Positions 1 through 5,179 of a DNA stretch of 5,179 nucleotides are shown here, piece by piece. Every line of letters starts with the position of its first letter. Position 1 is the stretch's first letter. Source of the stretch: an uncultured Variovorax sp. (GTDB lineage: Bacteria > Pseudomonadota > Gammaproteobacteria > Burkholderiales > Burkholderiaceae); the NCBI GenBank assembly GCA_946478645.1, contig CAMLCW010000366.1, positions 1-5,179 on the forward strand. The letters are read 5' to 3'. A program made the position numbers and the translations under genes. Below the pieces are notes generated by a model. The model was not told the DNA's origin, ran no database searches, and saw only the letters and a program-made list of their open reading frames with translations.

Positions 1-532
<532 letters not shown>

Positions 533-626
533 ATTTGTATCCATATGCAAACGATACCCGAAGACCCTGCGGCCCCATTCCGTGTGAGGTCTAGATAAGT
601 CCAGCTACAGCTACAAGAAGAGTCAC

Positions 627-1580
627 ATGGGCAAGACCGGCTATTTCACACATCGCGATTGCTGGAAGCACGACATGGGCCGGGGCCACCCCGAATGTCC
701 CGAGCGTCTCGATGCGATCGAGGACCGGTTGCTCGCCACCGGCGTTGGCGATGCGCTCGAGCGCCGCGAGGTGCCGCTGGCCACGCTGGCGCAGATCACG
801 CGCGCGCACAGCGAGGAACACCTCGAATACCTCGAGTCGCTGCACCAGCGCCTGGTGGCCGACGAACCGGCCGGCGGTCCGAGCCATGCGCAGCTCGACC
901 CCGACACCATCCTCAACCGCTACACGCTCCTGGCCGCGCGCCGCGCCGCGGGGGCGGCCATTGCCGCCACCGACGCGGTGATCGCGGGCGAGCTCGACAA
1001 CGCCTTCTGCTCGGTGCGCCCGCCCGGCCACCACGCCTGCCGCGAGCAGGCCATGGGCTTCTGCTTCCTGAACAACGTGGCCATCGCGGCGCGGCATGCG
1101 CTCGAGGTGCACGGGCTCGAACGCGTGGCGATCGTCGATTTCGACGTGCACCACGGCAACGGCACCGAGAACATCCTCTCGGACGATGAGCGCGTGCTGA
1201 TGGTGGGCTTCTTCCAGCATCCGTTCTACCCGTACAGCGGGACCAACCACCCGGCCGCGAACATGCTGAACCTGCCCGTTCCGGCCTACACCAAGGGCAT
1301 GGACGTGCGCGAACTGATCGAGGCGCTCTGGATGCCGCGGCTCGAGGAGTTCGCGCCGCAGATGGTCTTCGTGAGCGCGGGCTTCGACGCCCACCGCGAG
1401 GACGACCTCGGCCAGCTCGGGCTGACCGAGAGCGATTTCAGCTGGATCACGGCCCGCATCCAGGACGTGGCCCGGCGCCATGCGCAGGGCCGAGTCGTCT
1501 CGATGCTCGAAGGCGGCTACAACCTCGATGCGCTGGCGCGCAGCGTGGAAGCCCACGTGCGGGTCCTGGCAAGCCTGTGA
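627..1580 (+). CDS. Histone deacetylase family protein (class II-like, zinc-dependent)
   Basis: This 317-residue protein has the full arginase/deacetylase fold signature of the HDAC/AcuC/polyamine-amidohydrolase superfamily, which hydrolyses acetyl-lysine or related acetyl-amides in the cytoplasm. Visible motifs are HPECPERL (21-28) near the N-terminus; RPPGHH (131-136), whose two histidines are the general acid/base pair; GFCFLNNVAIAA (144-155); DFDVHHGNGT (171-180), with Asp173 and His175 as zinc ligands; SAGFDAH (250-256), with Asp254 as third ligand; and LEGGYN (294-299), with Tyr298 as the catalytic tyrosine. All catalytic positions are intact. The motif style resembles class IIb HDACs and the bacterial HDAH type more than the AcuC/class I type. 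The start is well constrained: an in-frame TGA lies at 585-587 with no ATG or GTG between it and 627, and AAGAAGAG at 615-622 is a modest ribosome binding site. It overlaps the following channel gene by 4 nt, so the two are likely co-transcribed. The substrate (acetylated protein, polyamine or other amide) cannot be told from sequence. Confidence -1.
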   Translation: MGKTGYFTHRDCWKHDMGRGHPECPERLDAIEDRLLATGVGDALERREVPLATLAQITRAHSEEHLEYLESLHQRLVADEPAGGPSHAQLDPDTILNRYTLLAARRAAGAAIAATDAVIAGELDNAFCSVRPPGHHACREQAMGFCFLNNVAIAARHALEVHGLERVAIVDFDVHHGNGTENILSDDERVLMVGFFQHPFYPYSGTNHPAANMLNLPVPAYTKGMDVRELIEALWMPRLEEFAPQMVFVSAGFDAHREDDLGQLGLTESDFSWITARIQDVARRHAQGRVVSMLEGGYNLDALARSVEAHVRVLASL

Positions 1581-2908
1581 GCGCGCCGGCCGGTGCGGGC
1601 GGCGCAGCGCCCTTTTTCTCTTTCCTGGTGAACTTCCAGGACTTCAGGCAACGGCTGGCCCACATCGATGCGCAGGGCATCGGCATCGAACTGGCGGCGC
1701 TGACCGCCTGCGTGGCGCTGGCCTGGCTCGTCAGCCGCTGGTTCGGGCGCGACCAACCCAAGGATTCGATCTGGTTCGGCGAGCGCATCTTCGACGGCGT
1801 GCTCTTCCCACTGCTCGCGCTGGTCTTCGCCGAACTCGCGCGCCGCGCCGTGGGCGAGCTGCAGACGGTGCTGCTGCTGCGCGTCGGCGTGTCGGTGTTC
1901 CTGTCGCTCGCGGTCATCCGGTTGTTCGCGCGGGTGCTGCACGCCGTGTTTCCCACGTCCCAGTTGGTGCGGCTGGTCGAACGAACGATCTCGTGGCTGG
2001 CCTGGCTCGCGGCGATCCTCTGGATCGTCGGGCTGCTGCCGCCGCTCTTGGCCGAGCTCGACGACATCACGCTGGCTTTCGGCAAGACCCGCGTGAGCCT
2101 GCAGACCATCGTGCAGGGCGCGCTCTCGGCCGGGCTGGTGCTGGTGATCGCGCTCTGGATCGCCGCCACCATCGAGAAGCGCATCCTGAGCGAGGCGGTG
2201 ACCGACCTGTCGATGCGCAAGGTCGCCTCGAACGCGGTGCGGGCCTTTCTGCTGCTGGTCGGATTGCTGTTCGCGCTGTCGGCGGTGGGGGTCGACCTGA
2301 CGGCGCTGTCGGTGCTCGGCGGTGCGATCGGCGTGGGCCTGGGTTTCGGCCTGCAGAAGCTTGCGGCCAACTACGTGAGCGGCTTCGTGATCCTGCTCGA
2401 GCGCTCGATCCGCATCGGCGACAACGTCAAGGTCGACACCTTCGAGGGCCGCATCACCGACATCAAGACGCGCTACACGCTGATCCGGGCCGGCAACGGC
2501 CGCGAGGCCATCGTGCCGAACGAATCGCTCATCACGAGCCGGGTCGAGAACCTCTCGATGGCCGACCTCAAGTTCAACATCACGACGCGCATCGTGGTGG
2601 GCTACCAGAGCGACGTGGCGCAGGTGCAGGCCATCCTCTGCGGTGCAGCCAAGGCCCAGCCGCGCGTCATGGCCGACCCCGAGCCGGTCGCCTACCTGGC
2701 GAGCTTCGCGCCGGACGGACTCGAGTTCATGCTGAACTTCTGGGTCGCCGACCCCGACAAGGGCAAGGACAACGTGCGCTCGGAAATCAACATCGCGATC
2801 CTCGAAGGGCTGCGTGCCGCGGGCGTCGAGATTCCGTATCGGCAGCGCGTGCTGCGCGTGGAATCGCTGCCGCCGGGCGCTTCGGCGCCCTCCGGCCCTG
2901 TCGTATAA
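1577..2908 (+). CDS. MscS-family mechanosensitive ion channel
   Basis: This 443-residue inner-membrane protein has about six hydrophobic segments, near residues 35-55, 74-93, 98-121, 135-154, 175-198 and 217-237, followed by the family's pore-lining helix. That helix (about 244-276) carries the small-residue pattern GGAIGVGLGFGLQ, then LAANYVSGFVILLE, and runs into IRIGD (278-282), EGRITDIKTRY (290-300) and VPNESLI (313-319). These are the hallmarks of the MscS beta domain below the pore. The C-terminal part (about 335-428) is the soluble alpha/beta vestibule, ending in YRQRVLRV. MscS channels open when membrane tension rises and release solutes during hypo-osmotic shock. With six membrane segments it is larger than E. 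coli MscS (three segments, 286 residues), so it is an extended paralogue rather than MscS itself. The start is GTG inside GTGA, overlapping the deacetylase stop codon, which suggests translational coupling; no strong ribosome binding site is visible. The stop TAA lies inside a TATAAT. Family call is firm; gating and ion preference are not deducible. Confidence -1.
   Translation: MSAPAGAGGAAPFFSFLVNFQDFRQRLAHIDAQGIGIELAALTACVALAWLVSRWFGRDQPKDSIWFGERIFDGVLFPLLALVFAELARRAVGELQTVLLLRVGVSVFLSLAVIRLFARVLHAVFPTSQLVRLVERTISWLAWLAAILWIVGLLPPLLAELDDITLAFGKTRVSLQTIVQGALSAGLVLVIALWIAATIEKRILSEAVTDLSMRKVASNAVRAFLLLVGLLFALSAVGVDLTALSVLGGAIGVGLGFGLQKLAANYVSGFVILLERSIRIGDNVKVDTFEGRITDIKTRYTLIRAGNGREAIVPNESLITSRVENLSMADLKFNITTRIVVGYQSDVAQVQAILCGAAKAQPRVMADPEPVAYLASFAPDGLEFMLNFWVADPDKGKDNVRSEINIAILEGLRAAGVEIPYRQRVLRVESLPPGASAPSGPVV
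2875..2890 (+). repeat. Perfect inverted repeat with TTCG loop in the 3' end of mscS
   Basis: GGGCGC (2875-2880) and GCGCCC (2885-2890) are exact reverse complements separated by TTCG. In RNA this gives a 6-bp all-GC stem closed by a cUUCGg tetraloop, an exceptionally stable loop type. It lies inside the last codons of the channel gene (the PPGASAPSG region). No T-run follows directly, so it is not a standard intrinsic terminator. It could block 3' exonucleases on the upstream mRNA or be a chance result of GC-rich codons. Confidence -1.
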
Positions 2909-2909
2909 T
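2904..2909 (+). promoter_or_regulatory. Candidate -10 element for etfBA, overlapping the mscS stop codon
   Basis: The hexamer is a perfect TATAAT in otherwise GC-rich DNA, and its TAA is the stop codon of the channel gene. It would start transcription near position 2916, giving etfB a leader of about 130 nt. The weak side is the -35: at 17-bp spacing the hexamer is TTCGGC (2881-2886), which matches only the first two consensus bases, and no extended -10 TGn precedes it. A sigma-70 type promoter is plausible, perhaps activator-assisted, but chance occurrence is possible. Confidence -1.
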
Positions 2910-2914
2910 CGCCG

Positions 2915-2936
2915 AAAAGCACGATCGTTCTTTTTT
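2915..2936 (+). repeat. Near-perfect 20-bp palindrome followed by a T-run (operator or weak terminator)
   Basis: Positions 2915-2934 form an inverted repeat with 9 of 10 base pairs matching (only 2920/2929 fail), centred between 2924 and 2925, with a T6 run at 2931-2936. It starts almost exactly where transcription from the TATAAT at 2904 would begin, a typical operator position. As an RNA hairpin it would be AT-rich at its base with almost no loop, so as a terminator for the mscS transcript it would be weak. The symmetry is directly visible; the role is an inference. Confidence -1.
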
Positions 2937-2989
2937 GCTGCAGTGCAGTACTGATCGCGACGAACGTGGAGCCGGCCGGGGTCGGACTC

Positions 2990-2995
2990 TAGAAT
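2990..2995 (+). promoter_or_regulatory. Second candidate -10 element (TAGAAT) upstream of etfB
   Basis: TAGAAT matches the sigma-70 -10 consensus at five of six positions and would give a short leader of roughly 45 nt before etfB. No convincing -35 is seen at 17 bp (TGGAGC, 2967-2972). It is an alternative or additional start to the TATAAT at 2904. Low confidence. Confidence -1.
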
Positions 2996-2999
2996 GACC

Positions 3000-3023
3000 G
3001 GTTGCTCTCGCAGCCCCCTTTTT
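3000..3023 (+). terminator. Hairpin plus T5 in the etfB leader (weak terminator or attenuator candidate)
   Basis: GGTTGC (3000-3005) pairs with GCAGCC (3010-3015), with one G-U pair and a TCTC loop; three C residues and then T5 (3019-3023) follow. The short stem and the 3-nt gap before the T-run make it a weak terminator at best. It lies just 11 nt before the etfB Shine-Dalgarno, so it would act on transcripts reading in from mscS or from the upstream TATAAT. It may serve to end mscS transcription or to attenuate etfBA; neither is proven. Confidence -1.
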
Positions 3024-3034
3024 GCAATCCCAAT

Positions 3035-3038
3035 GGAG
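3035..3038 (+). promoter_or_regulatory. Ribosome binding site fixing the etfB start
   Basis: GGAG lies 8 nt before the ATG at 3047. The reading frame stays open further upstream, to a possible TTG at 3002, but that would add 15 residues with no similarity to the family and would include this ribosome binding site as coding sequence. The site and the family-typical [10 protein letters not shown] beginning together place the start at 3047. Confidence -1.
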
Positions 3039-3046
3039 TCAAGTCA

Positions 3047-3796
3047 ATGAAGGTTCTAGTGCCTGTCAAACGGGTCGTCGATTACAACGTCAAGGTGCGC
3101 GTGAAGAGCGACGGCACCGGTGTCGATATTGCCAATGTCAAGATGAGCATGAACCCCTTCGACGAGATCGCTGTCGAAGAGGCCGTGCGGCTCAAGGAAA
3201 AGGGCGTGGTCACCGAAGTGATCGCCGTCTCCTGCGGCGATGCCAAGTGCCAGGAAACGCTGCGCACCGCGATGGCCATCGGCGCCGACCGCGGCATCCT
3301 GGTCGAAACGACCGAAGAGCTCCAGCCGCTGGCCGTGGCCAAGCTGCTCAAGGCGCTGGTCGACAAGGAGCAGCCGCAGCTCGTGATCCTCGGCAAGCAG
3401 GCCATCGACGACGACGCCAATCAAACGGGCCAGATGCTCGCCGCGCTGGCCGACCTGCCGCAGGCCACCTTCGCCTCCAAGGTCGAAGTGGCCGACGGCA
3501 AGGCCACCGTGACGCGCGAAGTCGACGGCGGCCTCGAGACCGTGGCGCTCACGCTGCCGGCGGTCATCACCACCGACCTGCGCCTGAACGAGCCGCGCTA
3601 CGTTACCTTGCCCAACATCATGAAGGCCAAGAAGAAGCAGCTCGACACCTTCAAGCCCGAAGACCTGGGCGTCGACGTCAAGCCGCGCCTGAAGACCCTC
3701 AAGGTCAGCGAGCCGCCCAAGCGCGGCGCCGGCATCAAGGTGCCCGACGTCGCCACGCTGGTGGACAAGCTCAAGAACGAAGCCAAAGTGATCTGA
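3047..3796 (+). CDS. etfB: Electron transfer flavoprotein subunit beta
   Basis: This 249-residue protein is the beta subunit of the cytoplasmic electron transfer flavoprotein, which accepts electrons from acyl-CoA dehydrogenases and passes them to ETF:ubiquinone oxidoreductase. Its length matches the group I (housekeeping) beta subunit. It begins [36 protein letters not shown] (36-51) is typical. [15 protein letters not shown] (116-130) forms the AMP-binding region. The EtfB family signature runs from TREVDGG (156-162) to [15 protein letters not shown] (171-185). [10 protein letters not shown] (180-189) is the recognition loop that docks on the dehydrogenase, with Leu180 matching the anchoring leucine (Leu195) known from the human protein. 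It is followed by the lysine cluster IMKAKKK (191-197). The bound AMP marks a conventional rather than a bifurcating ETF. etfA follows 8 bp downstream. Expression is probably from promoter(s) in the 2900-2995 region, with possible read-through from mscS. No anomalies are seen. Confidence -1.
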   Translation: MKVLVPVKRVVDYNVKVRVKSDGTGVDIANVKMSMNPFDEIAVEEAVRLKEKGVVTEVIAVSCGDAKCQETLRTAMAIGADRGILVETTEELQPLAVAKLLKALVDKEQPQLVILGKQAIDDDANQTGQMLAALADLPQATFASKVEVADGKATVTREVDGGLETVALTLPAVITTDLRLNEPRYVTLPNIMKAKKKQLDTFKPEDLGVDVKPRLKTLKVSEPPKRGAGIKVPDVATLVDKLKNEAKVI

Positions 3797-3804
3797 GGAA
3801 CAAC

Positions 3805-4737
3805 ATGACTGCACTTGTTATTGCCGAACACGACCACGCGACCGTCAAGCCCGCGACCCTCAACACCGTGACCGCCGCACTCGCCTGCGGCGGCGACGTG
3901 CACGTGCTCGTCGCCGGTGCCAATGCCGCTGAAGCCGGCAAGGCCGCCGCGCAGATCGCTGGCGTTTCCAAGGTCATCGTGGCCGACAGCGCCTCGCTCG
4001 CAGAGAACCTGGCCGAGAACGTGGCCGCGCAGGTTCTGGCCATCGCCAGCAACTACAGCCACATCCTGTTCCCCTCGACCGCCAACGGCAAGAACGTCGC
4101 ACCGCGCGTGGCCGCCAAGCTCGACGTGGCGCAGATCTCCGACATCACCAAGGTCGAGAGCCCCGACACCTTCGAGCGCCCGATCTACGCCGGCAACGCC
4201 ATTGCCACCGTGCAGAGCAGCGATGCCACCAAGGTGATCACCGTGCGCACGACGGGCTTCGACGCCGCGGCCGCCACCGGTGGCAGCGCCTCGGTCGAAA
4301 CCGCCGAAGGCGTGGCCGACAGCGGCAAGTCGAGCTTCGTGGGCCGCGAGGTCACCAAGAGCGACCGCCCCGAACTCACGGCCGCCAAGATCATCGTCTC
4401 GGGCGGCCGCGCGCTGGGCAGCGCCGAGAAGTTCACTGAAGTGATGACGCCGCTGGCCGACAAGCTCAATGCGGGCCTGGGCGCCAGCCGCGCCGCGGTC
4501 GACGCGGGCTACGCGCCGAACGACTGGCAAGTGGGCCAGACCGGCAAGATCGTCGCGCCGCAGCTCTACATCGCCGCGGGCATCTCGGGTGCGATCCAGC
4601 ATCTGGCCGGCATGAAGGACTCGAAGGTCATCGTCGCGATCAACAAGGACGAAGAGGCGCCGATCTTCTCGGTGGCCGACTACGGCCTCGTGGCCGACCT
4701 GTTCACGGCCGTGCCGGAACTGGTCAAGGCGCTCTGA
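3805..4737 (+). CDS. etfA: Electron transfer flavoprotein subunit alpha
   Basis: This 310-residue alpha subunit carries the redox-active FAD of ETF. The N-terminal domain (about 1-185) begins [15 protein letters not shown] and contains [18 protein letters not shown] (89-106). The C-terminal FAD domain shows [12 protein letters not shown] (199-210), whose arginine contacts the flavin ring, then [10 protein letters not shown] (243-252) and the PROSITE-type EtfA signature from [16 protein letters not shown] (254-269) to IVAIN (276-280). His266 corresponds to the conserved flavin-contacting histidine, and [22 protein letters not shown] (279-300) closes the family core. Length and all FAD-binding motifs are standard. 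Translation starts at the ATG 8 nt after the etfB stop, with an AGGA at 3796-3799 that overlaps that stop, so the two subunits are likely made in equal amounts from one mRNA. A strong intrinsic terminator follows 21 bp downstream. The identification is very secure. Confidence -1.
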   Translation: MTALVIAEHDHATVKPATLNTVTAALACGGDVHVLVAGANAAEAGKAAAQIAGVSKVIVADSASLAENLAENVAAQVLAIASNYSHILFPSTANGKNVAPRVAAKLDVAQISDITKVESPDTFERPIYAGNAIATVQSSDATKVITVRTTGFDAAAATGGSASVETAEGVADSGKSSFVGREVTKSDRPELTAAKIIVSGGRALGSAEKFTEVMTPLADKLNAGLGASRAAVDAGYAPNDWQVGQTGKIVAPQLYIAAGISGAIQHLAGMKDSKVIVAINKDEEAPIFSVADYGLVADLFTAVPELVKAL

Positions 4738-4758
4738 TCGCCTTGCTGCATTGAGCCG

Positions 4759-4784
4759 AAGGGCATCGTTCGCGATGCCCTTTT
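4759..4784 (+). terminator. Intrinsic terminator after etfA
   Basis: GGGCATCG (4761-4768) and CGATGCCC (4773-4780) are perfect reverse complements around a TTCG loop, with two extra A-T pairs at the base (4759-4760 with 4781-4782), and the right arm runs directly into T4 (4781-4784). This is a textbook Rho-independent terminator, 21 nt after the etfA stop. The stem also reads as a hairpin on the minus strand, but there it lacks a comparable T-run (only AA at its base). It should end most etfBA transcripts before the acyl-CoA dehydrogenase gene. Confidence -1.
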
Positions 4785-4801
4785 CGTATCTGCCGTATCT
4801 G
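4785..4801 (+). repeat. 8-bp direct repeat between terminator and acyl-CoA dehydrogenase gene
   Basis: CGTATCTG occurs at 4785-4792 and again at 4794-4801, with a period of 9 bp. The second copy's last G is the first base of the GGAGA ribosome binding site of the next gene. It may be a small tandem duplication or a half-site pair for a regulator; the copies are on the same strand, which makes a symmetric operator less likely. Confidence -1.
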
Positions 4802-4812
4802 GAGACAAGACC

Positions 4813-5179
4813 ATGAGCTACACCGCCCCCTTGAAGGACATGCTGTTCGACATCGAGCACCTCGCCAATATCGGCGAGATCGCCAGGCTGCCAGGCTTCG
4901 AGGACGCCGGCCTCGAGACCGCGCAGGCCGTGCTCGAGGAATGCGCGCGCTTCAACCAGGACGTGATTGCGCCGCTGAACGTGGCGGGCGACCGCGAACC
5001 CTCGTCGTTCAAGGACGGCGCGGTCACGACCACCAAGGGCTTCAAGGAGGCGTTCGCGCAGTACGCCGTGGGCGGCTGGCAGGGGCTGCAGCATCCGGCC
5101 GACTTCGGCGGCCAGGGCCTGCCGAAGACCATCGGCGCGGCCTGCGGCGAGATGCTCAACTCGGCCAACATGAGCTTCG
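4813..5179 (+). CDS. Acyl-CoA dehydrogenase, N-terminal part (runs off right edge)
   Basis: The first 122 residues of a flavin acyl-CoA dehydrogenase are visible. The opening YTAPLKDMLFDIEHLANI (residues 3-20) matches the short N-terminal cap (AcylCoA_DH_N type) found on the ~600-residue dehydrogenases related to DmdC and AcdA, not on the ~380-residue short/medium-chain enzymes. An all-alpha N-terminal domain follows, with ETAQAVLEECARFNQDVIAPLN (35-56), GWQGLQHPADFGGQGLP (88-104) and EMLNSANMSF (113-122). The enzyme would oxidise an acyl-CoA to the 2-enoyl-CoA and hand electrons to ETF, whose genes lie directly upstream. The substrate chain length cannot be judged, and the catalytic base and FAD-binding residues lie outside the window. 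GGAGA (4801-4805) is a good ribosome binding site, 7 nt before the ATG. It is separated from etfA by a strong terminator, and no promoter is visible in the 28 nt after it. Family is secure; the specific substrate is open. Confidence -1.
   Translation, partial: MSYTAPLKDMLFDIEHLANIGEIARLPGFEDAGLETAQAVLEECARFNQDVIAPLNVAGDREPSSFKDGAVTTTKGFKEAFAQYAVGGWQGLQHPADFGGQGLPKTIGAACGEMLNSANMSF

Noticed and set aside
591..1556. Long open frame (321 codons) on the minus strand opposite the deacetylase gene
   Set aside because: It mirrors a gene with all catalytic motifs intact. Its translation is rich in Arg, Ala, His and Val with no recognisable domain, as expected for an antisense frame in GC-rich DNA.
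2966..2992. Eight-codon GTG-to-TAG mini-ORF in the etfB leader as a possible leader peptide
   Set aside because: There is no ribosome binding site before it, and its codons show no run of one amino acid that would suggest attenuation control.
1480..2997. A 505-codon plus-strand frame overlapping the deacetylase end, the channel gene and the leader
   Set aside because: It is out of frame with both real genes, has an Arg/Ala/Gly-rich composition, no domain, and spans gene boundaries.
3022..4737. A 571-codon plus-strand frame that could be read as an N-terminally extended etfA
   Set aside because: The first 261 codons are etfB read out of frame and give arginine-rich nonsense. etfA has its own AGGA ribosome binding site and a family-typical start at 3805.
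3598..5094. Open frame of 498 codons on the minus strand spanning etfA, the terminator and the dehydrogenase start
   Set aside because: It runs through a clear intrinsic terminator and opposite two well-identified genes. The composition is that of a codon-bias artefact.

Overview
The window is GC-rich and gene-dense, with strong G/C preference at third codon positions. It looks like a core chromosomal segment of a betaproteobacterium of the order Burkholderiales, and the gene order and protein styles suggest the family Comamonadaceae (Variovorax/Acidovorax-like). That placement is an inference from recall of protein and gene-order style, not from a search. I see no mobile element, phage gene, CRISPR array, tRNA or rRNA.

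Layout: (1) Positions 1-532 on the minus strand hold the first ~177 residues of a MoxR-type AAA+ ATPase that runs off the left edge. (2) After a divergent gap of about 90 bp, a plus-strand pair follows: a zinc-dependent histone-deacetylase-family amidohydrolase (627-1580) and an MscS-type mechanosensitive channel (1577-2908), overlapping by 4 nt. (3) A 138-bp intergenic/leader region (2909-3046) is rich in short symmetrical elements: a perfect TATAAT across the mscS stop codon, a near-palindrome ending in a T-run, a second -10-like TAGAAT, and a hairpin plus T5 just before the etfB ribosome binding site. (4) etfB (3047-3796) and etfA (3805-4737) encode the two subunits of the electron transfer flavoprotein, 8 bp apart. 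(5) A strong intrinsic terminator (4759-4784) and a 9-bp-period direct repeat precede (6) the N-terminal 122 residues of an acyl-CoA dehydrogenase of the ~600-aa type (4813-5179), which runs off the right edge.

How the genes work together: the right half is a fatty-acid/acyl-CoA oxidation module. The dehydrogenase reduces its FAD while oxidising an acyl-CoA, EtfAB collects the electrons, and ETF:ubiquinone oxidoreductase (not in the window) would pass them to quinone. The left half holds a chaperone-like MoxR ATPase, a protein or small-molecule deacetylase, and an osmotic safety valve. The deacetylase and channel are probably translated from one mRNA, but a functional link between them, or to the ETF module, is not shown by the sequence.

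No clearly new biological system is visible. The points most worth a second look are the structured leader in front of etfBA, the terminator that separates etfA from an acyl-CoA dehydrogenase gene with no visible promoter of its own, and the deacetylase-channel coupling.
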